Source: an uncultured Pelagibacteraceae bacterium
GTDB lineage: Bacteria; Pseudomonadota; Alphaproteobacteria; Pelagibacterales; Pelagibacteraceae
Length of the DNA: 47,564 bases
Assembly: GCA_902553695.1 (NCBI GenBank)
Contig: CACDLR010000004.1
Coordinates: 1-47,564, forward strand
Direction: 5' to 3'
The notes below the pieces were generated by a model. It was not told the origin of the DNA. It saw nothing but the letters and a program-made list of their open reading frames with translations, and made no database searches. The position numbers were made by a program, and so were the translations under genes. Positions 26,784 through 35,162 of the stretch are shown one piece after another. Each line of letters opens with the position of its first letter. The stretch's first letter is position 1.

Positions 26784-27854
26784 ATGAAAAAAATATTACA
26801 AATATTTCTATACAATTTTTTTGTTTTTTTTATTTTTTATTTTATTTTTTCCACAAACAATGTTCAGGCAAATACATATAAAATCGGTAATATTGAGATT
26901 TCTGAGGAATATAATACTAATTTTAATAAAGATAATATCATTGATAAAGCTTTTAATAGTGCATTTCAAACTTTAATAAGAAAAATTACACTTTCAAAAA
27001 ATTTTCCATTGCTAGAGAATCAAAATATCAAACTTATAAAAAGTTTTGTAGAAAGTTTTTCAGTAGTAAATGAAAAATTTGAAAACAACAAGTACCATGG
27101 TGTTTTTGAAATAAATTTTAATAAGAAAAAGATCTTAAGTTTTTTGAGAAATAAAAACATATTTCATGCTAGAATGATTGAAAAAAAAATATTATTTATT
27201 CCGGTCTTTATTAATTTAGAAAAAAATACTTTACTATTATTTGATGAAAATCCTTTTTATAGTAACTGGAATATCAATATGGAAAATCAATTCTTAATCA
27301 AATATATTTTACAAAATGAAGATTTAGATGATTATAAGCTAATCAAAGAGCAAATTAATACAATTGAAAACTATGATTTTAAAGAAATTACCTCTAAATA
27401 TGAATTAAATGAAAATTACATTATTTTTATCGCATTTAAAGACAATGAAGGTTTAAAAACATTTTCTAAATTAAATATAAACGATGCGAAAATCAATATT
27501 AAAGAAGAATTTAAAGGTTTTAAAATTAAGAATAAAAATAAAATTGAAACAATTATCAAATTTATGAAAGTAAAATATGATGATGAGTTAAAAAAAATTA
27601 ATTTAATAAATTCATCAATTAAATTAAATATACAATTGAATTTAAATTCAAAAGACACTTCTTTAATAAACAAAATTGAAAAAATATTAAATAAAATCGA
27701 ACTAATTGAAAGTTATTATATAAATAATTTTGATAATAAGATTACCAGTTATTCAATCTTGAGTAATAGTACGCCAGATAAACTTATTAAAGAATTTGAT
27801 AAATATAATATAGATGTAACTCCTGAAAACAATATATGGTTTTTAAATGAATAA
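26784..27854 (+). CDS. DUF2066-family secreted protein
   Basis: A 356-aa protein with a signal peptide (LYNFFVFFIFYFIFSTNNVQA) and an N-terminal region (AFNSAFQTLIRKITLSKNFP, HGVFEINFNKKKILSFLR) that resembles DUF2066, a family of unknown function commonly encoded between purM and the DnaA-like hdaA in Alphaproteobacteria. The rest is lysine- and asparagine-rich and shows no motif I recognise. It overlaps hdaA by 8 nt. Its role is unknown; location suggests periplasm or outer membrane. Confidence 0.65.
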   Translation: MKKILQIFLYNFFVFFIFYFIFSTNNVQANTYKIGNIEISEEYNTNFNKDNIIDKAFNSAFQTLIRKITLSKNFPLLENQNIKLIKSFVESFSVVNEKFENNKYHGVFEINFNKKKILSFLRNKNIFHARMIEKKILFIPVFINLEKNTLLLFDENPFYSNWNINMENQFLIKYILQNEDLDDYKLIKEQINTIENYDFKEITSKYELNENYIIFIAFKDNEGLKTFSKLNINDAKINIKEEFKGFKIKNKNKIETIIKFMKVKYDDELKKINLINSSIKLNIQLNLNSKDTSLINKIEKILNKIELIESYYINNFDNKITSYSILSNSTPDKLIKEFDKYNIDVTPENNIWFLNE

Positions 27855-28509
27855 ATTAAATCAAACATTGCTTAAATTCGAATTAGAGCAAAACTTTGCT
27901 TATGACGATTTTTTTGTTTCTAAGTGTAATTATTTTGCCTTCAGCTTTGTTGAGTCTTGGCCTAAATGGGAAAAAAATATTTTAAATATTTATGGGGAAA
28001 GGTTTTGTGGAAAAAGTCATTTAACAGAAATCTTTAAAAAAAATAATAAAGCTTTAATTATAAAAAAAGAGAAGATTAATGACGAATTTTTTAAAAAAAT
28101 TAGATTTCATGAAAATATTATTTTAGATAGTTTAGAGTATATATCTAATGAAAAGATCCTTTATTCCATATTTAATTTTGTTGAACAGTATAATAAATAT
28201 TTAATAATAAATTCAATAAATCCGATAAATTCTATGAATTATTCTTTGCCTGATCTAAAATCACGATTAAAAAATTGTATATTTGCTAAAATAGATAAAC
28301 CCGACGATGATATGATTTTTGCTTTAGTTTTGAAACATTTCTCAGATAGACAAATAAAAATTGAGAAAAAAATAATTGAATATATAACTAGGAGAATTGA
28401 AAGGTCATATGGGAAAATATTAGATTTTATATATCAAGTTGATCAATTTAGTTTAATTAACAAAAAGCAAATTGATTATAAATCAATTAAAAAAATTTTA
28501 GAGGGATAA
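27847..28509 (+). CDS. hdaA: DnaA-related regulatory inactivator HdaA
   Basis: AAA+ protein of 220 aa related to the ATPase domain of DnaA, without the DNA-binding domain. Hda proteins with the beta clamp stimulate ATP hydrolysis by DnaA and prevent re-initiation. A Walker A is seen in YGERFCGKSHLTEIF and a Walker B-like ENIILDSLEYI. The N-terminal QTLLKFEL may be the clamp-binding peptide seen as QL-hydrophobic in relatives. The sensor region near YGKILDFIYQVDQ is present. It overlaps the DUF2066 gene by 8 nt and abuts aspS. Confidence 0.8.
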   Translation: MNKLNQTLLKFELEQNFAYDDFFVSKCNYFAFSFVESWPKWEKNILNIYGERFCGKSHLTEIFKKNNKALIIKKEKINDEFFKKIRFHENIILDSLEYISNEKILYSIFNFVEQYNKYLIINSINPINSMNYSLPDLKSRLKNCIFAKIDKPDDDMIFALVLKHFSDRQIKIEKKIIEYITRRIERSYGKILDFIYQVDQFSLINKKQIDYKSIKKILEG

Positions 28510-30303
28510 TTGAATAAATATAGAACACATAACTGTAATGAGTTGAACAAAAAACATTTTGATAAGTCAGTTTTATTATCAGGATGGGTTCATAAAAAAA
28601 GGGACCATGGAAATTTACTATTTATAGATTTAAGAGATAATTTTGGAGTTACTCAATGTATCATTGATAAGAATAATATTAATTTTTCAAGATTAGAAAA
28701 AATTCCACTTGAAACTGTAATAAAGGTTGAAGGAATTGTTCTAAAAAGATCAAATGAAACTATTAATAAAGATATACCAACAGGCGAGATAGAAATTAAT
28801 GTCCATTCATTTGAGGTTTTAGGAAAAACGAGGGAGCTTCCTTTGCCAGTTTTTTCTGATCAAGAGTATGCAGAAGAAATAAGATTAAAATATAGATTTT
28901 TAGATTTAAGAAGAAAGAAGATTCATAATAATATTATTTTAAGATCCAAAGTTATATCTTTTATAAGAAAAGAAATGGAAAAACTTGGATTCAACGAATT
29001 TCAAACACCAATTTTAACATCTTCAAGTCCTGAAGGAGCTAGAGATTTTTTGGTTCCAAGTAGATTAAATCCAGGCAAATTTTATGCTTTGCCTCAAGCT
29101 CCACAACAATTTAAGCAGCTTATAATGATCTCAGGTTTTGATAAATACTTTCAGATAGCTCCATGTTTTAGAGATGAGGATGCAAGAGCTGACAGAAGTC
29201 CTGGTGAATTTTATCAATTAGATATCGAAATGTCTTTTGTTGAGCAGGATGATGTATTTGATGTTGTAGAAAAATTAATGGTAAACTTATTTAAAAATTT
29301 CTCTGAAAAAAATATTATGTTTGAAAAATTCCCACGAATTCCATTTGAAGAGTCAATGAGTAAATATGCAACTGATAAGCCAGATTTAAGAAATCCACTT
29401 TTAATTTATGATATATCAGAAATATTTAAAAGAGATGATGTTAAATTTGAAATATTTAAAAAATTAATTAAATCTGATTCTTTGGTTAAAGCCATTATTA
29501 CTAAAAAAACTAATTCTAAACCAAGGAGTTTTTTTGACAACATTGATAAGTGGGCCAAAGATCAAGGCTGGAATGGTCTAGCTTATTTTACTATTGAAAA
29601 AGATGATAATGAAAAATTAATTGGTAAAGGACCAGTTGGAAAATTTTTCTCTGAAATGGCACTTCAAGAAATTATGAAAATAACCAATGCTGATATTGGA
29701 GATAGTATATTTATGTCATGTAGTAAAAAAAGTGATATTTACGAAATAATGTCTAAGTCTAGAGATAAAATAGCACAAGATTTGGAAATAATTGACAAAA
29801 ATTCTTTTGCTTTCTGTTGGATTACTGATTTTCCAATTTTTGAATTAGACAAGGAAACTTCAAGAATTAATTTTAGTCACAACCCTTTTTCAATGCCGCA
29901 AGGTGATCCAAATAATTTAGATTTATCAAAACCATTAGAGTTAAAAGCTTATCAATACGATATTGTATGTAATGGAGTAGAGTTGTCTTCAGGCGCAATA
30001 AGAAATCATATACCTGATTTAATGTATAAATTATTTGAAATTGCTGGATATTCTAAAAAAGCAGTAGATGAAAAATTTAGTGGAATGATAAATGCTTTAA
30101 GTTATGGGGCTCCACCACATGGGGGTATTGCACCTGGGATAGATAGAATTGTTATGTTATTAGCAAATGAGAAAAATATTCGTGAAGTTACAATGTTTCC
30201 AATGAACCAAAACGCCCAAGATTTAATGATGAATGCCCCTTCAGAAATAAGTGAAAGTCAGCTAAAGGAGTTAAGTCTTAAATCCTTAAATAAAAAAAAT
30301 TAA
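28510..30303 (+). CDS. aspS: Aspartyl-tRNA synthetase
   Basis: Class II synthetase that charges tRNA-Asp; 597 aa, the bacterial type with a GAD insertion. The anticodon-binding domain has SGWVHKKRDHGNLLFIDLRD; catalytic motifs follow in RDEDARADRSPGEFYQLDIEMSF and the C-terminal GIAPGIDRIVMLL. Translation starts at TTG 28510, immediately after the hdaA stop; the next in-frame ATG comes far too late. It ends one base before the convergent TSCPD gene. Whether it also charges tRNA-Asn cannot be told here. Confidence 0.96.
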   Translation: MNKYRTHNCNELNKKHFDKSVLLSGWVHKKRDHGNLLFIDLRDNFGVTQCIIDKNNINFSRLEKIPLETVIKVEGIVLKRSNETINKDIPTGEIEINVHSFEVLGKTRELPLPVFSDQEYAEEIRLKYRFLDLRRKKIHNNIILRSKVISFIRKEMEKLGFNEFQTPILTSSSPEGARDFLVPSRLNPGKFYALPQAPQQFKQLIMISGFDKYFQIAPCFRDEDARADRSPGEFYQLDIEMSFVEQDDVFDVVEKLMVNLFKNFSEKNIMFEKFPRIPFEESMSKYATDKPDLRNPLLIYDISEIFKRDDVKFEIFKKLIKSDSLVKAIITKKTNSKPRSFFDNIDKWAKDQGWNGLAYFTIEKDDNEKLIGKGPVGKFFSEMALQEIMKITNADIGDSIFMSCSKKSDIYEIMSKSRDKIAQDLEIIDKNSFAFCWITDFPIFELDKETSRINFSHNPFSMPQGDPNNLDLSKPLELKAYQYDIVCNGVELSSGAIRNHIPDLMYKLFEIAGYSKKAVDEKFSGMINALSYGAPPHGGIAPGIDRIVMLLANEKNIREVTMFPMNQNAQDLMMNAPSEISESQLKELSLKSLNKKN

Positions 30304-30304
30304 A

Positions 30305-31129
30305 CTATTTTTTTTTACCCTTGAGATTAAGTTTGATATCAGAGAGATCAACTAATTTTTCTGTATAATTATTTCGTACAAATCCCTTACTAGTAATATC
30401 TTTTACTAATTTGATAAATTGATTTTGTTCATCATCTTTTTGTTCATCTTGTCCGTAAGTATCTTTGTTTGTTATAGAAGGGGTATGTGCGAGGTCCTCT
30501 CTGCTTAAGTAAGAAATTGCAAGCTCTCTAAATATATAGTCTAATATAGAAGAGGCACTTAAAATTCTATCATTTCCCTGAACTTTTCCAGAAGGTTCGA
30601 ATTTAGTTCCAATAAAGGCACTTACAAATTCATCCAGAGGAACTCCATATTGAAGACCCAGAGATACAGCTATTGCAAAATTGTTCATTAATGCTTTTAC
30701 TAATTCACCTTCTTTTGATGTATCAATAAATATTTCTCCAATTTTTCCATCTTCATATTCTCCGGTGTGGAGGTAAACTTTATGATTCCCGATTGTTGCT
30801 TTTTGAATGTAACCTTTTCTTCTATCTGGCATACTAAATCTCTTTGTTATATTTTCTTTAAATGCTTTGTTTAATACAACTGTATTAGAAATGTTGTTTT
30901 GGTTTTTTTTGCTTAAATTTTCCATTGATTCGTTATATTTTATATCAACATTATCCGAGCCTTTTTCTAAATTCTTAGTATTTCTTTTGTCAAATTTTAC
31001 ATCTAAAATTTCATATTCACCATCTTCACGCTTTTCTAACTGATCTAATTGATTATTGCTTATATCATCAAGATAATGTTTTACTTTAAATGTACATGTG
31101 TAATAAGTTTCAACTTTATATTTTGCCAT
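30305..31129 (-). CDS. TSCPD-domain protein, like the C-terminal part of class II ribonucleotide reductase (NrdJ)
   Basis: A 274-aa protein whose second half ([42 protein letters not shown] ... [42 protein letters not shown]) matches the TSCPD region that ends alphaproteobacterial B12-dependent ribonucleotide reductase. A stand-alone version, NrdJb, partners a separate catalytic chain in Pseudomonas. No catalytic NrdJ lies in this window. The N-terminal third is unusual, and the only cysteine is in YYTCTF, so the thiol pair that re-reduces NrdJ is missing. It could be a remnant put to a new use, or a subunit whose partner is elsewhere. Confidence 0.7.
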   Translation of the reverse strand: MAKYKVETYYTCTFKVKHYLDDISNNQLDQLEKREDGEYEILDVKFDKRNTKNLEKGSDNVDIKYNESMENLSKKNQNNISNTVVLNKAFKENITKRFSMPDRRKGYIQKATIGNHKVYLHTGEYEDGKIGEIFIDTSKEGELVKALMNNFAIAVSLGLQYGVPLDEFVSAFIGTKFEPSGKVQGNDRILSASSILDYIFRELAISYLSREDLAHTPSITNKDTYGQDEQKDDEQNQFIKLVKDITSKGFVRNNYTEKLVDLSDIKLNLKGKKK

Positions 31130-31224
31130 AAATTTAAAAATCTTTTGAGTTTAATTATTTAATGTATATACATAAAACAAATTTAGTCTAATTTTTTTTT
31201 TACAATTAGAAATTGAAAATAAAT

Positions 31225-31587
31225 ATGTTGACAATGATTAAAGAAATTTTCACTTGGTGGAATCGCCAAACTCTTGGAACAAGATTGCAAACCTTTTTTT
31301 TTGGAAAATTTGTAGGACAAGACGAATTTGGAAATAAATATTATGAAAATAAAAAAAGAAAAAAAAGATGGGTTATATATAAAAATGAAATTGAAGCAAC
31401 AAAGATACCTGTTGAATGGTATTCATGGATGCATTCAATTAAAAATAAGGTAGAAGATACTCATGAATTTAAAAAGTTTTATTGGCAAAAAAAACATTTA
31501 TCCAATCAAACTGGAACTGATAAAGCTTACAATCCTAAAAAAAATAAGGATGCAATTAAAAAAAAATATAAATCTTGGAATAGTTAA
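31225..31587 (+). CDS. NADH:ubiquinone oxidoreductase subunit, NDUFA12 family
   Basis: Accessory subunit of respiratory complex I, found in mitochondria and Alphaproteobacteria. The diagnostic run is FTWWNRQTLGTRLQTFFFGKFVGQDEFGNKYYE, followed by RWVIYK and IPVEWYSWMHSIK. I start it at ATG 31225 (120 aa); ATG 31234 (MIKEIFTWW) is as good, and the track's 31213 is a TTG with nothing to favour it. The basic tail reaches KKKYKSWNS. DUF2155 starts inside it (38-nt overlap), a pairing common in this class. Confidence 0.88.
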   Translation: MLTMIKEIFTWWNRQTLGTRLQTFFFGKFVGQDEFGNKYYENKKRKKRWVIYKNEIEATKIPVEWYSWMHSIKNKVEDTHEFKKFYWQKKHLSNQTGTDKAYNPKKNKDAIKKKYKSWNS

Positions 31588-31960
31588 TTTATTAATCTTA
31601 ATTATTGTTTTAATAAATATGACTCATACAGAGGCTCAAGAGAAAGATGTCGTGTCTCAGAATATTTTAGTTGAAATAAAAGTTTTAGATAAAGTTAGCT
31701 CAAAAAATACAATATTAAAGTTAAATCTTAATGAAGAAATAAAGTTTCAAAATTTACTAATTAAAGTATTAAAATGTGAAAATTCTAAATTTGATGATGA
31801 TCCCGAAATAACTGCATATGTTCAAGTTAAAGATTTGAATATTTCTGATAATGAGAAAGTTTTTGTATTTAATGGATGGACGTTTTCATCAAGTCCAACT
31901 CTTAATCCATTTGATCATCCAGTTTATGATTTATGGTTAAGTTCTTGTAAAGTTATATAA
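31550..31960 (+). CDS. DUF2155-family periplasmic protein
   Basis: A 136-aa protein of unknown function that follows NDUFA12 in many Alphaproteobacteria. The start ATG 31550 (MQLKKNINLGIVNLLILIIV) gives a clear signal sequence; the track's 31463 adds 29 residues that lie wholly inside the NDUFA12 frame. The conserved part is VLDKVSSKNTILKLNLNE, LLIKVLKCENSK and FNGWTFSSSPTLNPFDHPVYDLWLSSC, with two cysteines that may form a disulfide. Its end overlaps the end of convergent accC by 8 nt. Confidence 0.82.
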   Translation: MQLKKNINLGIVNLLILIIVLINMTHTEAQEKDVVSQNILVEIKVLDKVSSKNTILKLNLNEEIKFQNLLIKVLKCENSKFDDDPEITAYVQVKDLNISDNEKVFVFNGWTFSSSPTLNPFDHPVYDLWLSSCKVI

Positions 31961-33290
31961 TTTTTTCTTTGTCTAACCATGTAACGTTAAAATCTGATTT
32001 TACAAATTTTTCATGATTAATTAGCTTTTTATGTAATTCAATTGTGGTAGTGATACCTTCTATTATAAATTCGTCTAACGATCTATTCATTCTTTGTATA
32101 GCTTCCGTTCTATTTCTACCATGACAAATTAATTTACAAACCATACTATCATAGTATGGAGTGACTTTGTATCCTTGGTAAATTGCTCCATCTACTCTCG
32201 TTCTAAATCCTGAGGGTTGATGGCACATACCAATAGTTCCTGGCGAAGGTTGAAAATTCTTTGACGGATCCTCAGCATTTATTCTACACTCTATTGCATG
32301 ACCTCTTGGTTGTATATCTTTTTGTTCGAGAGCTGTTTCTCCTGAGGATGCAATCCAAATTTGTTCTTTTATAATATCAATTCCAGTAACTACTTCAGTT
32401 ACAGGGTGTTCTACTTGTACTCTTGTATTCATTTCTAAAAAATAAAATTTTCCATCCTCATAAATAAACTCAACAGTACCCGCTCCTTCATAGCCAATTT
32501 TCTTAACCATATTAACCGTTCTTTCAAATAAATCTCTTCTTATTGTATCATTTAAAATTGGACTTGGTGTTTCCTCTATAAGTTTTTGATGTCTTCTTTG
32601 AACTGAGCAATCTCTCTCATGCAAATGAACAACTCTATTTTTTCCTGCTAAAATTTGAACCTCTATATGTCTTGGGTTTTCGAAAAATTTTTCAATATAA
32701 ACCTCGTCATTACCAAAATATTTTTTTGCCTCTAATTTTGCAGTTAAAAAAAGGTTTTCAAATTCTTTTTCATTTCTTACTATTTTCATTCCCTTTCCAC
32801 CACCACCACCTGCAGCTTTAATTAATACTGGAAGTCCAGTATTTTTTAAAATTTTATTAGCTTCATCAATATTTTTAACTCCACCTTCTGAGCCTTCAAT
32901 TACAGGCAACCCATATTCTTTAGCAATTTTTTTCGCTTGAATTTTATCACCCATCATTTGAATATGTTTTGCAGAAGGTCCGATAAATTTAATGTTATTT
33001 TCCTCGAGTATTTTCGCAAAATTATAATTCTCTGATAAAAATCCATAACCAGGATGAACCGCTTCTGAATTAGTTAATTCTATAGCAGATAAGATAGCCG
33101 GAATATTCAAATAGCTATTTGCTGGTTGATGAGAGCCAACGCATATACTTTCGTCTGCTAGTTTTACATGCATGCTTTCTCTGTCAACATCTGAGTGAAT
33201 AGCAACAGTAGATATGCCCCATTCTTTACAAGCTCTAATTATTCTTACAGCTATCTCTCCACGGTTAGCAATCAAAATTTTTTTAAACAT
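31953..33290 (-). CDS. accC: Biotin carboxylase subunit of acetyl-CoA carboxylase
   Basis: Carboxylates the biotin on AccB using ATP and bicarbonate, the first half-reaction of malonyl-CoA synthesis. The 445-aa ATP-grasp enzyme opens MFKKILIANRGEIAVRIIRACKEW; the glycine-rich ATP loop IKAAGGGGGKGMKIV, the HLHERDCSVQRRHQKLIEE stretch and FLEMNTRVQVEHPVTE are present. It starts one base before accB ends (TAATG), so the two subunits are translationally coupled. Confidence 0.97.
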   Translation of the reverse strand: MFKKILIANRGEIAVRIIRACKEWGISTVAIHSDVDRESMHVKLADESICVGSHQPANSYLNIPAILSAIELTNSEAVHPGYGFLSENYNFAKILEENNIKFIGPSAKHIQMMGDKIQAKKIAKEYGLPVIEGSEGGVKNIDEANKILKNTGLPVLIKAAGGGGGKGMKIVRNEKEFENLFLTAKLEAKKYFGNDEVYIEKFFENPRHIEVQILAGKNRVVHLHERDCSVQRRHQKLIEETPSPILNDTIRRDLFERTVNMVKKIGYEGAGTVEFIYEDGKFYFLEMNTRVQVEHPVTEVVTGIDIIKEQIWIASSGETALEQKDIQPRGHAIECRINAEDPSKNFQPSPGTIGMCHQPSGFRTRVDGAIYQGYKVTPYYDSMVCKLICHGRNRTEAIQRMNRSLDEFIIEGITTTIELHKKLINHEKFVKSDFNVTWLDKEKII

Positions 33291-33715
33291 TACTCAATTA
33301 TTATTAGAGTTTGACCAAACTCTACAGGCTGACCATCTGAAACACAAATTTCTTTAATAATACCATCAAAAGTACTCGGGACATGATTCATTGTTTTCAT
33401 CGCCTCAACAATCATTATAGTGTCACCTTTTTTAATTTTTTTCCCAACTTCTACAAACTTCTTTCCTCCAGGTTCTGGCGCTAAATACGCAGTTCCTATT
33501 ATTGGAGACGTAACTTTGTTACCTATACTTATTTTATTATTTTCATTATTTTGAATATTTTGTTTTAATGGAATTGAAGATGTTGATAAAATTTCTGTAC
33601 TTGATTTTTTTGATACCTTTATTTTTGTATCTTTAAATGAATATTCAATTTCATTTAAATTAAATTCATCTAAACAGTCTCTTAATTCTTTGATTATTTT
33701 TTTATTTATTTCCAT
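33290..33715 (-). CDS. accB: Biotin carboxyl carrier protein
   Basis: Carries the biotin of acetyl-CoA carboxylase. The 141-aa protein has an N-terminal helical segment, a linker and a C-terminal biotinyl domain with the modified lysine in VEAMKTMNHVPSTFDG. The EAMKT form, rather than EAMKM, is seen in other Alphaproteobacteria. SPIIGTAYLAPEPGGKKFVEVG starts the domain. It overlaps aroQ by 14 nt and accC by one. Confidence 0.95.
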   Translation of the reverse strand: MEINKKIIKELRDCLDEFNLNEIEYSFKDTKIKVSKKSSTEILSTSSIPLKQNIQNNENNKISIGNKVTSPIIGTAYLAPEPGGKKFVEVGKKIKKGDTIMIVEAMKTMNHVPSTFDGIIKEICVSDGQPVEFGQTLIIIE

Positions 33716-34151
33716 TTTGGATCATTTCATAGATTGAATTTATGGCTAAAATATAGCCAGACGTTCCTAAGCCACAAATAATACCTGTTACAACATCACT
33801 AATAAGGGATTTATGCCTGAAATCTTCTCTCTTATATATATTTGATATATGTAACTCAATAATTGGTTTTTTAAATAAACTTAAAGCATCCCTTATCGCA
33901 ACAGAGGTGTGAGTAAATGCTGCTCCATTAATAATCATGCCATCATATATTTTTATTGAGTCTTGAATTTTGTTAACTAATTCGCCTTCAATATTTGATT
34001 GATAAAAATCAATATTTATATTCTTCTTAATTGCCTCTGATTTGCACCTTTTTAATAAATTATCATAGGTTTCATTTCCATAAATCGATTTATCTCTATC
34101 ACCCAATAAATTTATATTTGGTCCATTAATAATTATGATATTATTTTGCAC
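33702..34151 (-). CDS. aroQ: Type II 3-dehydroquinate dehydratase
   Basis: Third step of the shikimate pathway. The dodecameric type II enzyme is recognised by INGPNINLLGDRDKSIYGNETYD, the DGMIINGAAFTHTSVAIRDAL stretch with catalytic residues, and LHISNIYKREDFRHKSL. The 149-aa protein starts at GTG 34151. It heads the aroQ-accB-accC group, an order shared by many Alphaproteobacteria, and is divergent from thiS across only 16 nt. Confidence 0.95.
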   Translation of the reverse strand: MQNNIIIINGPNINLLGDRDKSIYGNETYDNLLKRCKSEAIKKNINIDFYQSNIEGELVNKIQDSIKIYDGMIINGAAFTHTSVAIRDALSLFKKPIIELHISNIYKREDFRHKSLISDVVTGIICGLGTSGYILAINSIYEMIQNGNK

Positions 34152-34167
34152 AAATTATTTATAATAC

Positions 34168-34386
34168 ATGGTTAAAAAAAATAAAATAAAAATAAAACTA
34201 AATGGTAAAGTAATTACTATTGATAAAGGTACAAATTTGGATTTCTTAGTAAAAAAATTTAAATTTCCTTTAAATAAGATAGCTATTGAAAAAAATAATA
34301 TGATTGTGGAAAAAAAAAAATTAAAAAAAATTTTCTTAAAAACAAAGGATAAAATAGAAATTGTTCATTTTATAGGTGGTGGTTAG
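34168..34386 (+). CDS. thiS: Sulfur carrier protein ThiS
   Basis: Ubiquitin-like protein of 72 aa whose C-terminal Gly-Gly ([10 protein letters not shown]) is converted to thiocarboxylate and gives sulfur to the thiazole of thiamine. The start [21 protein letters not shown] fits the beta-grasp fold. Its TAG stop overlaps the GTG start of thiG by one base. No thiF or thiH/thiO is adjacent. Confidence 0.9.
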   Translation: MVKKNKIKIKLNGKVITIDKGTNLDFLVKKFKFPLNKIAIEKNNMIVEKKKLKKIFLKTKDKIEIVHFIGGG

Positions 34387-35162
34387 TGAAAATTAAAGAT
34401 TATTTTAAAATTTCAGGAAAAAAATTTACGTCTAGATTGATCGTTGGAACCGGCAAATATAAAAGTTTTAAAGAATGTGCTTCAGCTGTAAAAGCATCTG
34501 GAGCAGAAATTGTAACAGTTGCTGTAAGAAGGGTAAATATTATAGATAAAAAAAAACCTTTATTAATGGATTTTCTAGATCCAAAAAAAATTACATATTT
34601 ACCAAATACTGCAGGATGTTTTAATTCTATCGATGCTTTAAGAACTTTAAGACTAGCAAGGGAAATTGGTGGGTGGAAATTAGTTAAATTAGAAATATTA
34701 GGTGATAAAAAAACTTTACTTCCTGATATGATTGAAACTCTAAAATCAACTGAAGTTCTTACAAAGGAGGGTTTTAAAGTTATGGTTTACTGTAATGATG
34801 ATCCTTTAATGGCAAAAAAATTAGAAGATGTTGGAGCGGTAGCGGTAATGCCTTTAGCTGCTCCAATAGGATCTGGATTAGGAATTCAAAATAAAATAAA
34901 TATTAAATTAATAAAACATAAAATTAAAATTCCACTGTTAATTGATGCAGGTATTGGACAAGCATCTGATGCTACAGTTGCAATGGAATTAGGTTGTGAT
35001 GGAGTATTAATTAATACTGCAATTGCAAAATCTAAAAATCCAATTGAAATGGCAAAAGCAATGAAATTTGCTGTTATATCTGGTAGAAAATCTTATTTGT
35101 CAGGCAGAATTGAAAAAAATTTTTTTGGTCAGGCTTCCTCACCAAAAAAAGGGATTATTTAG
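34386..35162 (+). CDS. thiG: Thiazole synthase ThiG
   Basis: Forms the thiazole phosphate of thiamine from DXP, dehydroglycine and ThiS-thiocarboxylate. The 258-aa barrel has [34 protein letters not shown], the Schiff-base lysine region [11 protein letters not shown] and [11 protein letters not shown] with [22 protein letters not shown]. It uses a GTG start overlapping the thiS stop. SAR11 cells that have been studied lack thiC and import the pyrimidine precursor; this pair would supply the other half. It ends 8 nt inside the end of rne. Confidence 0.94.
   Translation: MKIKDYFKISGKKFTSRLIVGTGKYKSFKECASAVKASGAEIVTVAVRRVNIIDKKKPLLMDFLDPKKITYLPNTAGCFNSIDALRTLRLAREIGGWKLVKLEILGDKKTLLPDMIETLKSTEVLTKEGFKVMVYCNDDPLMAKKLEDVGAVAVMPLAAPIGSGLGIQNKINIKLIKHKIKIPLLIDAGIGQASDATVAMELGCDGVLINTAIAKSKNPIEMAKAMKFAVISGRKSYLSGRIEKNFFGQASSPKKGII

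Noticed and set aside
26776-26786. TATAAT two bases before the DUF2066 ATG (and at 34160-34165 before thiS) as leaderless promoters
   Set aside because: Transcription would begin inside the gene about six bases past the box, and no -35 element is found; likely chance in AT-rich DNA.
31213-31224. TTG start for the NDUFA12 gene given by the track
   Set aside because: Two ATG codons follow within 21 bases and give the family's usual N terminus; nothing favours TTG.
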